A stretch of DNA of 6,011 nt from NCBI GenBank assembly GCA_002483395.1, contig DLHV01000014.1:1-6011 (forward strand). The letters are read 5' to 3'. Source of the DNA: Chloracidobacterium sp. UBA7659 (GTDB taxonomy: Bacteria > Acidobacteriota > Blastocatellia > Pyrinomonadales > Pyrinomonadaceae). The position numbers and the translations under genes are program-made. Below the pieces are notes generated by a model. The model saw nothing but the letters and a program-made list of their open reading frames with translations, made no database searches and was not told the DNA's origin. Shown one piece after another: positions 1-5,972 of the stretch (the first letter of the stretch is position 1; each line of letters starts with the position of its first letter).

Positions 1-852
1 AGAGACAAACCGAAGATCGACGATCAGACCGAAGACGAGGAACGCACGGTCAAGACCGAGGGCATTTTCGTAAAATGCCCTGAGTGCGAAAGCCCTCTGT
101 ACACGCGCGAACTGGACGAATCGCTTCAGGTTTGCACGCATTGCGATTACCATTTTCGGCTGCCTGCACGCGACCGGCTTGCCTCGTTATTCGACGACGG
201 CAAATACGAAAGGCTTGATGAGGAAGTAATGTCGGCTGACCCGCTTGAGTTTGTCGATACCAAGCCGTACAAGGAACGGATCGAGGCGGCGAAATTGTCC
301 TCCGGCTTGCCCGAAGCGATCGTTTCCGGCTCAGGCAAAGTTGGCGGCCATTTGGTGTACGCAGGAGCGATGGATATGTCGTTCATTGGCGGATCGATGG
401 GTTCCGCAGTGGGTGAAAAGATAACGCGGCTGATCGAAAGGGCGTTGGAAAATCGCGGCGCCGTCGTAGTATTCTCGGCATCGGGCGGGGCACGGATGCA
501 GGAAGGCACGCTGAGCCTGATGCAAATGGCAAAGATCTCGGCCGCGCTTGCGATGCTGCACGACGCACGCCTGCCGTTCATTTCAATACTTACCGACCCG
601 ACGACCGGCGGCGTTACGGCTAGCTTTGCGATGCTTGGCGACGTCATTCTTGCCGAACCAAAGGCCCTGATTGGTTTCGCCGGCCCCCGCGTCATCGAAC
701 AGACGATCCGACAAAAGCTCCCCAAAGGCTTTCAACGAAGCGAATTTTTGCTCGAACACGGCATGGTCGATCAGGTCGTCGACCGCCGCAAAATGAAGGA
801 AACCATCGAGCGGATGCTGGATTTTATGATGAACAAATCCATAGCAGCCTAA
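1..852 (+). CDS. accD: Acetyl-CoA carboxylase carboxyltransferase subunit beta (5' end cut by window)
   Basis: AccD pairs with AccA to move the carboxyl group from carboxybiotin (on AccB) to acetyl-CoA, giving malonyl-CoA, the first committed step of fatty-acid synthesis, in the cytoplasm. The frame is open from base 1, 76 codons before the first ATG at 229, and those codons matter: they encode the N-terminal zinc ribbon, with CPEC at 76-87 and CTHC at 133-144. The crotonase-fold body follows, with the family signatures SGSGKVGGHLVY, FSASGGARMQEG, TDPTTGGVTASFAMLGD and GFAGPRVIEQT, and a C-terminal EHGMVDQVVDRR. There are 283 visible residues against about 300 in E. coli; the missing start is probably only five or six residues, since AccD usually begins M-x-W-F just before a basic K/R-rich stretch such as the RDKPKI seen here. 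The DinB gene follows after 8 bases and is probably co-transcribed. Identification is secure. Confidence 0.97.
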   Translation, partial: RDKPKIDDQTEDEERTVKTEGIFVKCPECESPLYTRELDESLQVCTHCDYHFRLPARDRLASLFDDGKYERLDEEVMSADPLEFVDTKPYKERIEAAKLSSGLPEAIVSGSGKVGGHLVYAGAMDMSFIGGSMGSAVGEKITRLIERALENRGAVVVFSASGGARMQEGTLSLMQMAKISAALAMLHDARLPFISILTDPTTGGVTASFAMLGDVILAEPKALIGFAGPRVIEQTIRQKLPKGFQRSEFLLEHGMVDQVVDRRKMKETIERMLDFMMNKSIAA

Positions 853-860
853 TTTCGAAT

Positions 861-1310
861 ATGTTAAGAGACGTATTGATTGAACTATACGAACGCGATC
901 TGGGCCGTCTGAAGGCTGAGATAGGGCAGTATTCGGATGATGCCGACCTTTGGAAGGTGAGCGGCGGGATTACAAATTCAGCCGGGAATTTGGCGCTGCA
1001 TCTTACCGGCAACCTAAAACACTTTATCGGAGCGGTGCTGGGCGGCTCGGGTTTTGTGCGGGATCGCGACGCTGAGTTTTCGACGTCAGGCATTTCGCGG
1101 AATGAGTTGCTCGCCGACATTGACGCCACGGCCGCTGTTTTGAAAGCTACGCTCGAAAAATTGACCGACGAAGATCTTGCGAGTTTATACCCGATCGAGG
1201 TTTTCGGAGAACCACTGACGACCGCCTTTTTCCTCACCCACCTGACCACGCATTTCACTTATCACCTCGGACAAATCAACTATCACCGGCGGCTTTTATC
1301 GGGTGACTGA
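861..1310 (+). CDS. DinB-superfamily (DUF1572-like) putative metal-binding protein
   Basis: A 149-residue cytoplasmic protein with the layout of the DinB/YfiT four-helix bundle. Members bind a divalent metal through three histidines; some are thiol-dependent transferases, but most have no known substrate. Visible here are His47 in helix 2 (NLALHLTGN) and a C-terminal helix rich in histidine (His127, His131, His135, His142) ending HLGQINYHRR, the hallmark of the family; His47, His131 and His135 are the likely metal triad. It is not the DNA polymerase IV that is also called DinB. The ATG lies 8 bases after the accD stop with no recognisable Shine-Dalgarno sequence, which suggests translational coupling to accD or non-SD initiation. 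Its last 28 bases overlap the end of the convergent gene on the other strand. Family assignment is good; the biochemical role is unknown. Confidence 0.88.
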   Translation: MLRDVLIELYERDLGRLKAEIGQYSDDADLWKVSGGITNSAGNLALHLTGNLKHFIGAVLGGSGFVRDRDAEFSTSGISRNELLADIDATAAVLKATLEKLTDEDLASLYPIEVFGEPLTTAFFLTHLTTHFTYHLGQINYHRRLLSGD

Positions 1311-2047
1311 TATTCGGGAACAATTGATTTCGATAGGTTTTCATCACCGGAAAACAAACTCAAATCGGGCCGAAGCACAAGCGTTTCAGAGCGGATCGAC
1401 TGAATGATTTTCACCTTCAATCCGTTCTCAATCGACGTGATTTGTTCCTGAATGTTCTCGCTTTTCCCGTAAAGCTCCCATGTTTCAAAACCGAGCAAGA
1501 TCATGAGCTCATTGATCTCGCCGCCGTCAATCTTTTTGAAAGCCAACAGATAAGAAATGTCCGAGTTGTTGGCGTAACCCGCTCGGAGACGATTAACAAC
1601 CTGTACGCCGCTGCCGATATCCGAAACCTTTAGAGTTATCATTCGCAAAACCACCGATTTGGATTTCAGTGACTGAGGAGTGCCGATGCTCTGAGATTTT
1701 AGGAAAGTGACTTTGTAAACCGACTGCAGCTCGGCGTAGGGAAAAATATTCAACAGCTTGTCGGCCATATCTTCATTTGGACTTGTGGGGCGGTCGAACT
1801 CGCTCCAGTAATGGTCGAAAGTGGCGTTTATAAATTGCCCGGCACGCGGGCCGGACCCGATCTGCCAGCCGTGCCATTCCCATGATTCGCGAGATATTTT
1901 CCGCCATTGTAAATGTCTCTTATAACCGAGCTGAAAGGCTGCTTCCTGGCCCGGATAAGGCCGCCACACGGCGAGCTCGGCGATGCGATTGTCCTGAGCG
2001 ATTACCGTATTAGTGAACAGAATTGTAAAAAGAATAAATCGTTTCAT
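1283..2047 (-). CDS. Exported protein of unknown function, possibly two dimeric alpha/beta-barrel-like halves
   Basis: A 254-residue protein beginning with a clear signal peptide: MKRF, a hydrophobic run to about residue 16, then a VIA-Q site that fits signal peptidase I cleavage after residue 17. The mature part seems to contain two related halves. Residues 20-86 run beta (RIAELAVWRPYPGQ), helix (GYKRHLQWRKI), W-rich turn (WEWHGWQIGSG), then GQFINATFDHYWSEFD. Residues 131-193 have a similar order ending ILLGFETWELY. The F-x-x-x-W-x-x-F/Y endings match, as expected for duplicated ferredoxin-like alpha/beta-barrel (ABM/NIPSNAP-type) domains; this is inference from pattern, not a confirmed match. 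No catalytic motif is obvious. It is the last gene of the minus-strand block, 91 bases after the ligase remnant, with no good Shine-Dalgarno sequence but a 7-bp hairpin just upstream. The signal peptide supports the ATG at 2047. Confidence 0.8.
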   Translation of the reverse strand: MKRFILFTILFTNTVIAQDNRIAELAVWRPYPGQEAAFQLGYKRHLQWRKISRESWEWHGWQIGSGPRAGQFINATFDHYWSEFDRPTSPNEDMADKLLNIFPYAELQSVYKVTFLKSQSIGTPQSLKSKSVVLRMITLKVSDIGSGVQVVNRLRAGYANNSDISYLLAFKKIDGGEINELMILLGFETWELYGKSENIQEQITSIENGLKVKIIQSIRSETLVLRPDLSLFSGDENLSKSIVPEYQSPDKSRR

Positions 2048-2058
2048 CTGATATTTCA

Positions 2059-2081
2059 GGAACGATCAAAAGGTTCGTTCC
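2059..2081 (-). promoter_or_regulatory. Small hairpin in the leader of the exported-protein gene
   Basis: On the minus strand GGAACGA and TCGTTCC form a perfect 7-bp stem around a 9-base loop, 11 bases before the ATG at 2047. There is no T-run after it, so it does not look like an intrinsic terminator for the upstream genes. It could affect translation initiation or mark a protein-binding site, but it could also be chance. Confidence 0.25.
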
Positions 2082-2138
2082 GCCAAACCTCCAAAAGTTT
2101 CTCTTGCGCGATGTGATAAGCGTTCAGGGAATTCCGAT

Positions 2139-2402
2139 TCAGGACCGCAATTCCTTTTTGAGTATCTTACCCGTCGCGCTCATGGGCAGTGCCTCAACAA
2201 ATTCGACGTGTCTTGGACATTTGTAGGTCGCGATCCGTTCTTTTGTCCACGCCATCAGCTCGTTTTCGGTGACCGTTATCTCTTCCTTCAAAACCACGAC
2301 GGCCTTCACTGCTTCGCCCATTTTCTCGTCCGGATAGACAAAGGTAGCCTTGCCCGGAAAAGTGCGGGCGCTGTTTTCGAGAATAACAGCGAGGTTCAAC
2401 AT
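2139..2402 (-). CDS. Internally deleted acyl-CoA ligase (AMP-binding enzyme): N-terminal tip fused to C-terminal domain; probable pseudogene
   Basis: The 87-residue product looks like two ends of an acyl-CoA synthetase of about 500 residues. Residues 1-23 (MLNLAVILENSARTFPGKAT...) resemble the usual extreme N-terminus. From about PDEKMGEAVKAVVVL onward it matches the mobile C-terminal domain, including residues 61-69 (KCPRHVEFV) and the terminal ALPMSATGKILKKELR with the adenylation lysine (Lys79). Everything between is missing: the P-loop-like TSGTTGxPK motif, the acyl and ATP pockets, and the hinge. It therefore cannot make an acyl-adenylate by itself. The frame is intact, so a stable small protein could still be produced. 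The start is uncertain: a TTG at 2411 would overlap the fabH-like stop by 4 bases (TTGA) and add three residues, but the ATG at 2402 fits the family start better. It follows the KAS III gene directly and was presumably its partner. Confidence 0.75.
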   Translation of the reverse strand: MLNLAVILENSARTFPGKATFVYPDEKMGEAVKAVVVLKEEITVTENELMAWTKERIATYKCPRHVEFVEALPMSATGKILKKELRS

Positions 2403-2407
2403 ATTCG

Positions 2408-3478
2408 TCAAAATTGGTAAACGAGAGCATTGCAGTGCATGCCGGCGCCGACCGAGGCCATAACCGACACTTGTCCGTCCAGTATACGGAAGCGGTCGAG
2501 TTTTTCCCGCCTGATGAGATCGAGCATGGTAGGGATCGTTGCGACAGACGTATTTCCCAAAAACTCGATTGTCGAAGGGATTTTTCCGGCAAACGTATCT
2601 TCAGGAACGCCGTAAATTTCAGCCAGATTCTTCGCTATCGCGCACAGCATTTTCGCATTAGCCTGGTGAAACAAAAAGATATCTACCTCACCAATTCCGA
2701 CGTTCGCTTTATCGAGCGCGTCTTTTATCACCCGCGGGACCCATTTCGTGGCGTATTTGTAAACCTCGCGGCCGTTCATGTGAAAATAGCACGAACCCTC
2801 AACACCCTTCTTATTCGATTCGCCGAGATAAATTATCCGGTTGTCGTCCTGCCCGTGCGAGAAGGTCGAATAGGAGACAATCCCGGTCGCATCCCCGTCT
2901 GATTTCGAAACGACGCAGGCTCCGCATCCGTCTGCCAGGATCATCGAGTCGACATCATGCGGATCAAGCATCCGCGAAGCGACTTCCAGTCCGGCGACCA
3001 AAATATGCCTCCCGTCACCACACCTGATCGTTTGATGTGCCTGAATCACGCCCTGAAGCCAGCCGGGACAGCCAAAAAGGACATCGTAGGCAAAACATTC
3101 ATGGTTCGTGCAGTTCAGCGCGTTCTTTAATGACGCGGCGAGGTTCGGAACGGTATGAAAAGCATTTGTTTGTGGGACCATGTTGCCCGCGTTGTGGGCG
3201 ACGATAATTCCCGACAGCTCGTTTACGTCAAGCCCGGCGTCATCGACCGCGAGCCTCGAAGTGTCGGTCATTATCTGAATCGAATCCTGATCGAATGGAA
3301 CATACCGCCTTTCTCGAATGCCGGTGATCGATTGAAGTTTCTCCAAAATTTCTGCGTTGATTTTCTCGATTCTAACTCCGCTGCGGTCGTAAAATTCATG
3401 CGATTCGAAATGCGAGTTTGGAATCCGCATTTCCGGAATTACGCTTCCTGTGCCAAGAATTACAGAATTTGTCGTCAT
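2408..3478 (-). CDS. 3-oxoacyl-ACP synthase III (KAS III, FabH-like), Bacteroidota-type
   Basis: A 356-residue thiolase-fold enzyme expected to carry out a decarboxylating Claisen condensation between an acyl-CoA starter and a malonyl thioester, in the cytoplasm. The full catalytic triad is present: Cys137 in DVLFGCPGWLQG, His271 in FLFHQANAKM and Asn309 in EFLGNTSVATIP. The C-terminal SVGAGMHCNALVYQF is also typical. The N-terminus (VILGTGSVIPE... then FYDRSGVRIEK... and ITGIRERRYV) and the CPGWLQGVIQA context resemble the KAS III proteins common in Bacteroidota more than E. coli FabH (317 residues). The ATG at 3478 is preferred; an ATG 18 codons upstream (3532) would add residues before the normal family start. 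No strong Shine-Dalgarno sequence is visible. It leads the minus-strand block and is divergent from folC. It may serve housekeeping fatty-acid initiation or a specialised lipid or polyketide; the adjacent ligase remnant favours the second. I give no symbol because it may not be the main fabH. Confidence 0.9.
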   Translation of the reverse strand: MTTNSVILGTGSVIPEMRIPNSHFESHEFYDRSGVRIEKINAEILEKLQSITGIRERRYVPFDQDSIQIMTDTSRLAVDDAGLDVNELSGIIVAHNAGNMVPQTNAFHTVPNLAASLKNALNCTNHECFAYDVLFGCPGWLQGVIQAHQTIRCGDGRHILVAGLEVASRMLDPHDVDSMILADGCGACVVSKSDGDATGIVSYSTFSHGQDDNRIIYLGESNKKGVEGSCYFHMNGREVYKYATKWVPRVIKDALDKANVGIGEVDIFLFHQANAKMLCAIAKNLAEIYGVPEDTFAGKIPSTIEFLGNTSVATIPTMLDLIRREKLDRFRILDGQVSVMASVGAGMHCNALVYQF

Positions 3479-3583
3479 CTTGAATCCGATAAACAATTTG
3501 ACCGATCGGTTGGAATGTAAGGCTTTTCTCACACTTTACGCCCAATCATCAAAAAATCAAATGTTTGGTTGTCAACGCCTTCC

Positions 3584-3587
3584 AGGA
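3584..3587 (+). promoter_or_regulatory. Ribosome binding site of folC
   Basis: AGGA lies 9 bases before the ATG at 3597. It supports that start over two in-frame upstream ATGs (3450 and 3561), neither of which begins a FolC-like N-terminus. Confidence 0.6.
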
Positions 3588-3596
3588 TATTCAAGA

Positions 3597-4985
3597 ATGT
3601 TCGAAGTGAATTTTGACAAATCAGTACAATATCTCTATTCGCTCGGCAACGAAGTCGAGGCGATGAAACTCGGTCTTGAAAATATTCGCACGCTCCTCGC
3701 TGCACTGGGCGCCCCCCAAAACAACTATCTAAAAGTCCAGGTCGCGGGCACAAATGGAAAAGGCTCGGTCTGCTCGTTTTTGAATTCGATCTGCGTGCGT
3801 GCGGGAATAAAAGTAGGTCTCTATACCTCTCCGCATCTGGTTTCCGTTCGGGAGCGAGTGAAGATCGAAGGGATTGATATCAGCGAGGAAGCGTTTGCCC
3901 GGTATGCTTCACGGGTTAGGGAAACGGCAGAAACGCTGGTTACCATCGGCGAGCTTGAAACTGTACCGACATTTTTCGAACAGGTAACCACGACAGCTCT
4001 GATCGCATTTGCGGAAGAAAAGGTTGAACTCGCAATTCTCGAAACCGGCCTTGGCGGGCGTTTTGACGCGACAACCGACGCCAGTGCCGAGATCGCCGCT
4101 ATCACTGCTATCGACTTCGATCATCAGCAATACCTGGGCGAAACCCTGGCCGAGATCGCGGCCGAGAAGGCGGCGATCATCAGGCCGGATTCAAAAGTCG
4201 TTGTCGCCGCGCAAAATGAAGACGCGATGCGGGTTATCATGGCGGTCTGTGGTGACTTCGGTGTTTCGCCGAACTTAGCGGATGGGATGACGGTGGTTCC
4301 GACAGGCGGAAACACGACCGGTAGGGAGTGTGTAAAGATTGCGCGAGAGTGGGATTTCAGCAAAGAAGAAACACCCTCCCTACGGGTCGGGTTTCTGCCC
4401 GTGTCGCCGATCGCCTTTGAGACAGCTCAAGATCTTTACGAAAATGTGCGGCTTGGCCTGCTTGGCCGTCACCAAATCGAAAACGCCAAGGTCGCCATTC
4501 TCCTTGCCGAAATACTTCAAGAGCATTTCAACATAACTACTGAAAACATCATTGCCGGACTGCAATATGCACGCCATCCCGGACGACTCGAATTTATTGG
4601 TAATTTTCTCTTCGACGGGGCCCACAATGTTGGTGGGGCGAAGGCCCTGCGAGAATTTCTCGACGAGTTTGTAGATCGGCCTGTAACAATGATCTTCGGA
4701 TCGATGCGGGACAAAAATGTGCGTAAGATCGCCGATTTGCTTTTTCTGAAGGCAGAAAGCTTAATATTAACTCGGCCGGATAATTCGCGGGCGCTGACAC
4801 CCGCGGAACTCGCCGGTTTCGTTCCTACGGAATTCGATCCGGGACGCGTGCACTTAACCAAAACGGTCGATGAAGCTCTGATGATGGCACAACGCCTTTC
4901 GAACGGCGGTTTGATTCTCGTCTCAGGCTCTTTATATTTGATTGGCGAAGTTCAGAAGATCCTGAAAACACGATCTCAAATTTGA
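3597..4985 (+). CDS. folC: Bifunctional folylpolyglutamate synthase/dihydrofolate synthase
   Basis: FolC adds glutamate to dihydropteroate and/or to folates with ATP, in the cytoplasm. The 462-residue product has the Mur-ligase-like order: P-loop GTNGKGS (51-57), YTSPHL (76-81), FEQ (127-129), [13 protein letters not shown] (148-160), FDHQQYLG (174-181), the KAAIIRP helix carrying the usual carbamylated-lysine region (191-197), GRHQIENA (290-297), PGRLEF (328-333) and DGAHNVGG (340-347). It is somewhat longer than the usual 420-440 residues. The extra length falls mainly at about residues 235-270, between the two domains, and is encoded by an inverted-repeat element at 4300-4406; all core motifs survive, so the enzyme is probably active. 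Start 3597 is set by the AGGA site and by the family-like [17 protein letters not shown] beginning. Whether it has one or both activities cannot be told. The stop codon lies inside a 20-base palindrome, and gpmA begins 31 bases later. Confidence 0.95.
   Translation: MFEVNFDKSVQYLYSLGNEVEAMKLGLENIRTLLAALGAPQNNYLKVQVAGTNGKGSVCSFLNSICVRAGIKVGLYTSPHLVSVRERVKIEGIDISEEAFARYASRVRETAETLVTIGELETVPTFFEQVTTTALIAFAEEKVELAILETGLGGRFDATTDASAEIAAITAIDFDHQQYLGETLAEIAAEKAAIIRPDSKVVVAAQNEDAMRVIMAVCGDFGVSPNLADGMTVVPTGGNTTGRECVKIAREWDFSKEETPSLRVGFLPVSPIAFETAQDLYENVRLGLLGRHQIENAKVAILLAEILQEHFNITTENIIAGLQYARHPGRLEFIGNFLFDGAHNVGGAKALREFLDEFVDRPVTMIFGSMRDKNVRKIADLLFLKAESLILTRPDNSRALTPAELAGFVPTEFDPGRVHLTKTVDEALMMAQRLSNGGLILVSGSLYLIGEVQKILKTRSQI
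4300..4406. repeat. Imperfect long inverted repeat (palindromic element) inserted in frame in folC
   Basis: The left arm (4300-4333) and the reverse complement of the right arm (4371-4406) match at about 30 of 34 positions with one 2-base gap, around a 37-base loop. The best block pairs gaccggtagggagtgtgt (4316-4333) with acaccctccctacgggtc (4371-4388), with two mismatches. The stretch encodes FolC residues 235-270, between the ATPase core and the GRHQ motif, where homologues are normally shorter. Size, symmetry and in-frame placement resemble REP/MITE-like or Rickettsia-type palindromic elements that add peptide inserts to proteins. Only one copy is in this window, so dispersal is inferred. 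Confidence 0.7.
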
Positions 4986-4997
4986 AATTTCAAATTT
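4978..4997. repeat. Perfect 20-base A/T-rich palindrome spanning the folC stop codon
   Basis: Three AAATTT blocks separated by G and C give a sequence identical to its own reverse complement. The folC TGA (4983-4985) lies inside it, and the left part supplies the -35 hexamer of the proposed gpmA promoter. A chance perfect 20-base palindrome is rare in 6 kb, though low complexity raises the odds. It could form a weak A/T hairpin or be a protein site. Confidence 0.6.
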
Positions 4998-5009
4998 CGA
5001 ATCTACAAT
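4982..5009 (+). promoter_or_regulatory. Sigma70-like promoter for gpmA, predicted leaderless
   Basis: TTGAAA (4982-4987), a 16-base spacer and TACAAT (5004-5009) each match the sigma70 consensus at five of six bases. The gpmA ATG starts 8 bases after the last base of the -10 hexamer, about where transcription would begin, and no Shine-Dalgarno sequence precedes it. Together this suggests a leaderless or nearly leaderless transcript. It is predicted from sequence only. Confidence 0.5.
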
Positions 5010-5016
5010 AGCCGAT

Positions 5017-5763
5017 ATGCACAAATTAGTTTTGATTCGCCACGGTGAGAGCCAATGGAACAAGGAAAACCGTTTTACGGGGTGGAAGGACATCGATCTT
5101 TCCGAGAAGGGAATTGCCGAGGCACACGCTGCCGGTAAATTGCTGAAGGATGAAGGCTTTGTCTTTGACGAGGCCTACACGTCGGTCTTGAAGCGGGCGA
5201 TCCGCACGCTATGGATCATTCTGGATGAAATGGACCTGATGTGGATCCCGGAAACGAAATCCTGGCTGCTGAACGAGCGTCATTACGGTGCCTTGCAGGG
5301 ATTGAACAAGGCCGAAACCGCCGCCCAATATGGCGAAGAGCAGGTGCTGATATGGCGGCGGAGCTTTGACATCCCGCCGGGAGGGATCGAAGAAACCGAC
5401 GAACGCTGGCTTGGAAAAGACCCGCGGTACAGCTCGATCGAAGCAGGGAAGTTTCCGGCGACGGAGTGCCTGAAAGATACGGTCGCCCGCGTCGTCCCAT
5501 ATTTTCAGACCGATATCCTGCCAAAAGTAAAGTCCGGAAAGCGGTTGCTCATCGCCGCTCACGGCAACAGCCTGCGAGCATTGGTCAAATATCTCGACGG
5601 TATTTCCGACATAGATATTGTTAACATTAACATCCCGACGGGAATCCCACTCGTTTATGAATTGGACGAATTTCTTAAACCAATTCGCAGCTATTACCTC
5701 GGCAACCCCGAGGCCGTTCGTGCCGCTCAGGAAGCGGTTGCAAATCAAGGGAAAGCAAAATAG
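5017..5763 (+). CDS. gpmA: 2,3-bisphosphoglycerate-dependent phosphoglycerate mutase
   Basis: GpmA interconverts 3- and 2-phosphoglycerate in glycolysis and gluconeogenesis, in the cytoplasm, through a phosphohistidine primed by 2,3-bisphosphoglycerate. At 248 residues it matches the E. coli enzyme (250). Visible motifs are RHGESQWN (8-15, phosphorylated His9), [13 protein letters not shown] (20-32), [10 protein letters not shown] (55-64, phosphate-binding Arg60), [10 protein letters not shown] (86-95, catalytic Glu87) and [14 protein letters not shown] (180-193, second catalytic His182). The tail [23 protein letters not shown] is typical of the family. Start 5017 is firm because the phosphohistidine motif begins at residue 8. 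It lies 31 bases after folC and seems to have its own promoter overlapping the folC stop, though read-through from folC is also possible. A hairpin with a UUCG loop follows the stop codon. Confidence 0.97.
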   Translation: MHKLVLIRHGESQWNKENRFTGWKDIDLSEKGIAEAHAAGKLLKDEGFVFDEAYTSVLKRAIRTLWIILDEMDLMWIPETKSWLLNERHYGALQGLNKAETAAQYGEEQVLIWRRSFDIPPGGIEETDERWLGKDPRYSSIEAGKFPATECLKDTVARVVPYFQTDILPKVKSGKRLLIAAHGNSLRALVKYLDGISDIDIVNINIPTGIPLVYELDEFLKPIRSYYLGNPEAVRAAQEAVANQGKAK

Positions 5764-5769
5764 GCTGGT

Positions 5770-5797
5770 GGCTTTATCCTTCGGAGATTCAAAGGCC
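5770..5797 (+). terminator. Hairpin with cUUCGg tetraloop after gpmA (possible transcript 3' end)
   Basis: Six bases after the gpmA stop, GGCTTTATCC pairs with GGAGATTCAAAGGCC around a UUCG loop closed by C-G, giving about 10 pairs with three small bulges. cUUCGg is an unusually stable tetraloop. No T-run follows, so it is not a classic intrinsic terminator; it may mark a factor-dependent or processed 3' end. A competing 5-bp pairing, TAGGC (5761) with GCCTA (5795), is also possible. Apart from this hairpin and a weak stem at 5891-5908 (AGCCA/TGGCT), the rest of the intergenic stretch to 5958 shows nothing I can name. Confidence 0.35.
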
Positions 5798-5958
5798 TAG
5801 TCGGATGTATGGAAACTCCCGCCAAAATAGAGCCAGAAAATCAGAATTTGAGGAAGACTATAACTGACCGTTGGTGGCAATTCCGACAATAGCCAAAAGC
5901 AAGTGGCTAAATCTTTGGAAACACCCCAGTATGGAAGTTACGAATGTTAGAACTCTTT

Positions 5959-5964
5959 GAGGAG
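5959..5964 (+). promoter_or_regulatory. Strong ribosome binding site of the last gene
   Basis: GAGGAG with an 8-base spacer to the ATG at 5973 is the best Shine-Dalgarno sequence in the window and supports a real gene starting there. Confidence 0.75.
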
Positions 5965-5972
5965 ATAAAAGT

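Noticed and set aside
147..725. A 192-residue minus-strand open frame opposite accD
   Set aside because: Serine/alanine/proline-rich composition typical of an antisense frame of a conserved gene; no motif or ribosome binding site.
229..852. A shorter accD beginning at the ATG at 229
   Set aside because: The same frame is open to base 1 and encodes the AccD zinc ribbon (CPEC and CTHC), so the true start lies before the window.
2123..2154. TTCAGG...AATTCC occurring twice in tandem next to the ligase remnant stop
   Set aside because: The halves are short with unequal spacing; no target duplication or insertion structure is evident.
2414..2902. A 162-residue plus-strand open frame opposite the KAS III gene
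   Set aside because: The minus-strand frame here carries the KAS III His and Asn active-site motifs, so this is a shadow.
3501..3510. ACCGATCGGT palindrome between the KAS III and folC starts, like a TetR-type operator
   Set aside because: The symmetry stops at 10 bases, and about six such palindromes are expected by chance in 6 kb; no regulator gene is nearby.
3545..3575. Minus-strand promoter for the KAS III gene with a perfect TTGACA (3570-3575)
   Set aside because: The best -10 candidate, GATGAT at 3545-3550, needs a 19-base spacer and matches the consensus at only four of six positions.
4761..4770. TTAATATTAA palindrome in folC
   Set aside because: It is short, A/T-only and inside coding sequence for conserved FolC residues; nothing supports a site.
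5209..5748. A 179-residue minus-strand open frame opposite gpmA
   Set aside because: It lies wholly within a certain gpmA gene and shows no family motif; it is an antisense shadow.
5805..5867. A 20-codon open frame beginning MYGNSRQN in the intergenic region
   Set aside because: No ribosome binding site, no recognisable content, and very short; likely chance.
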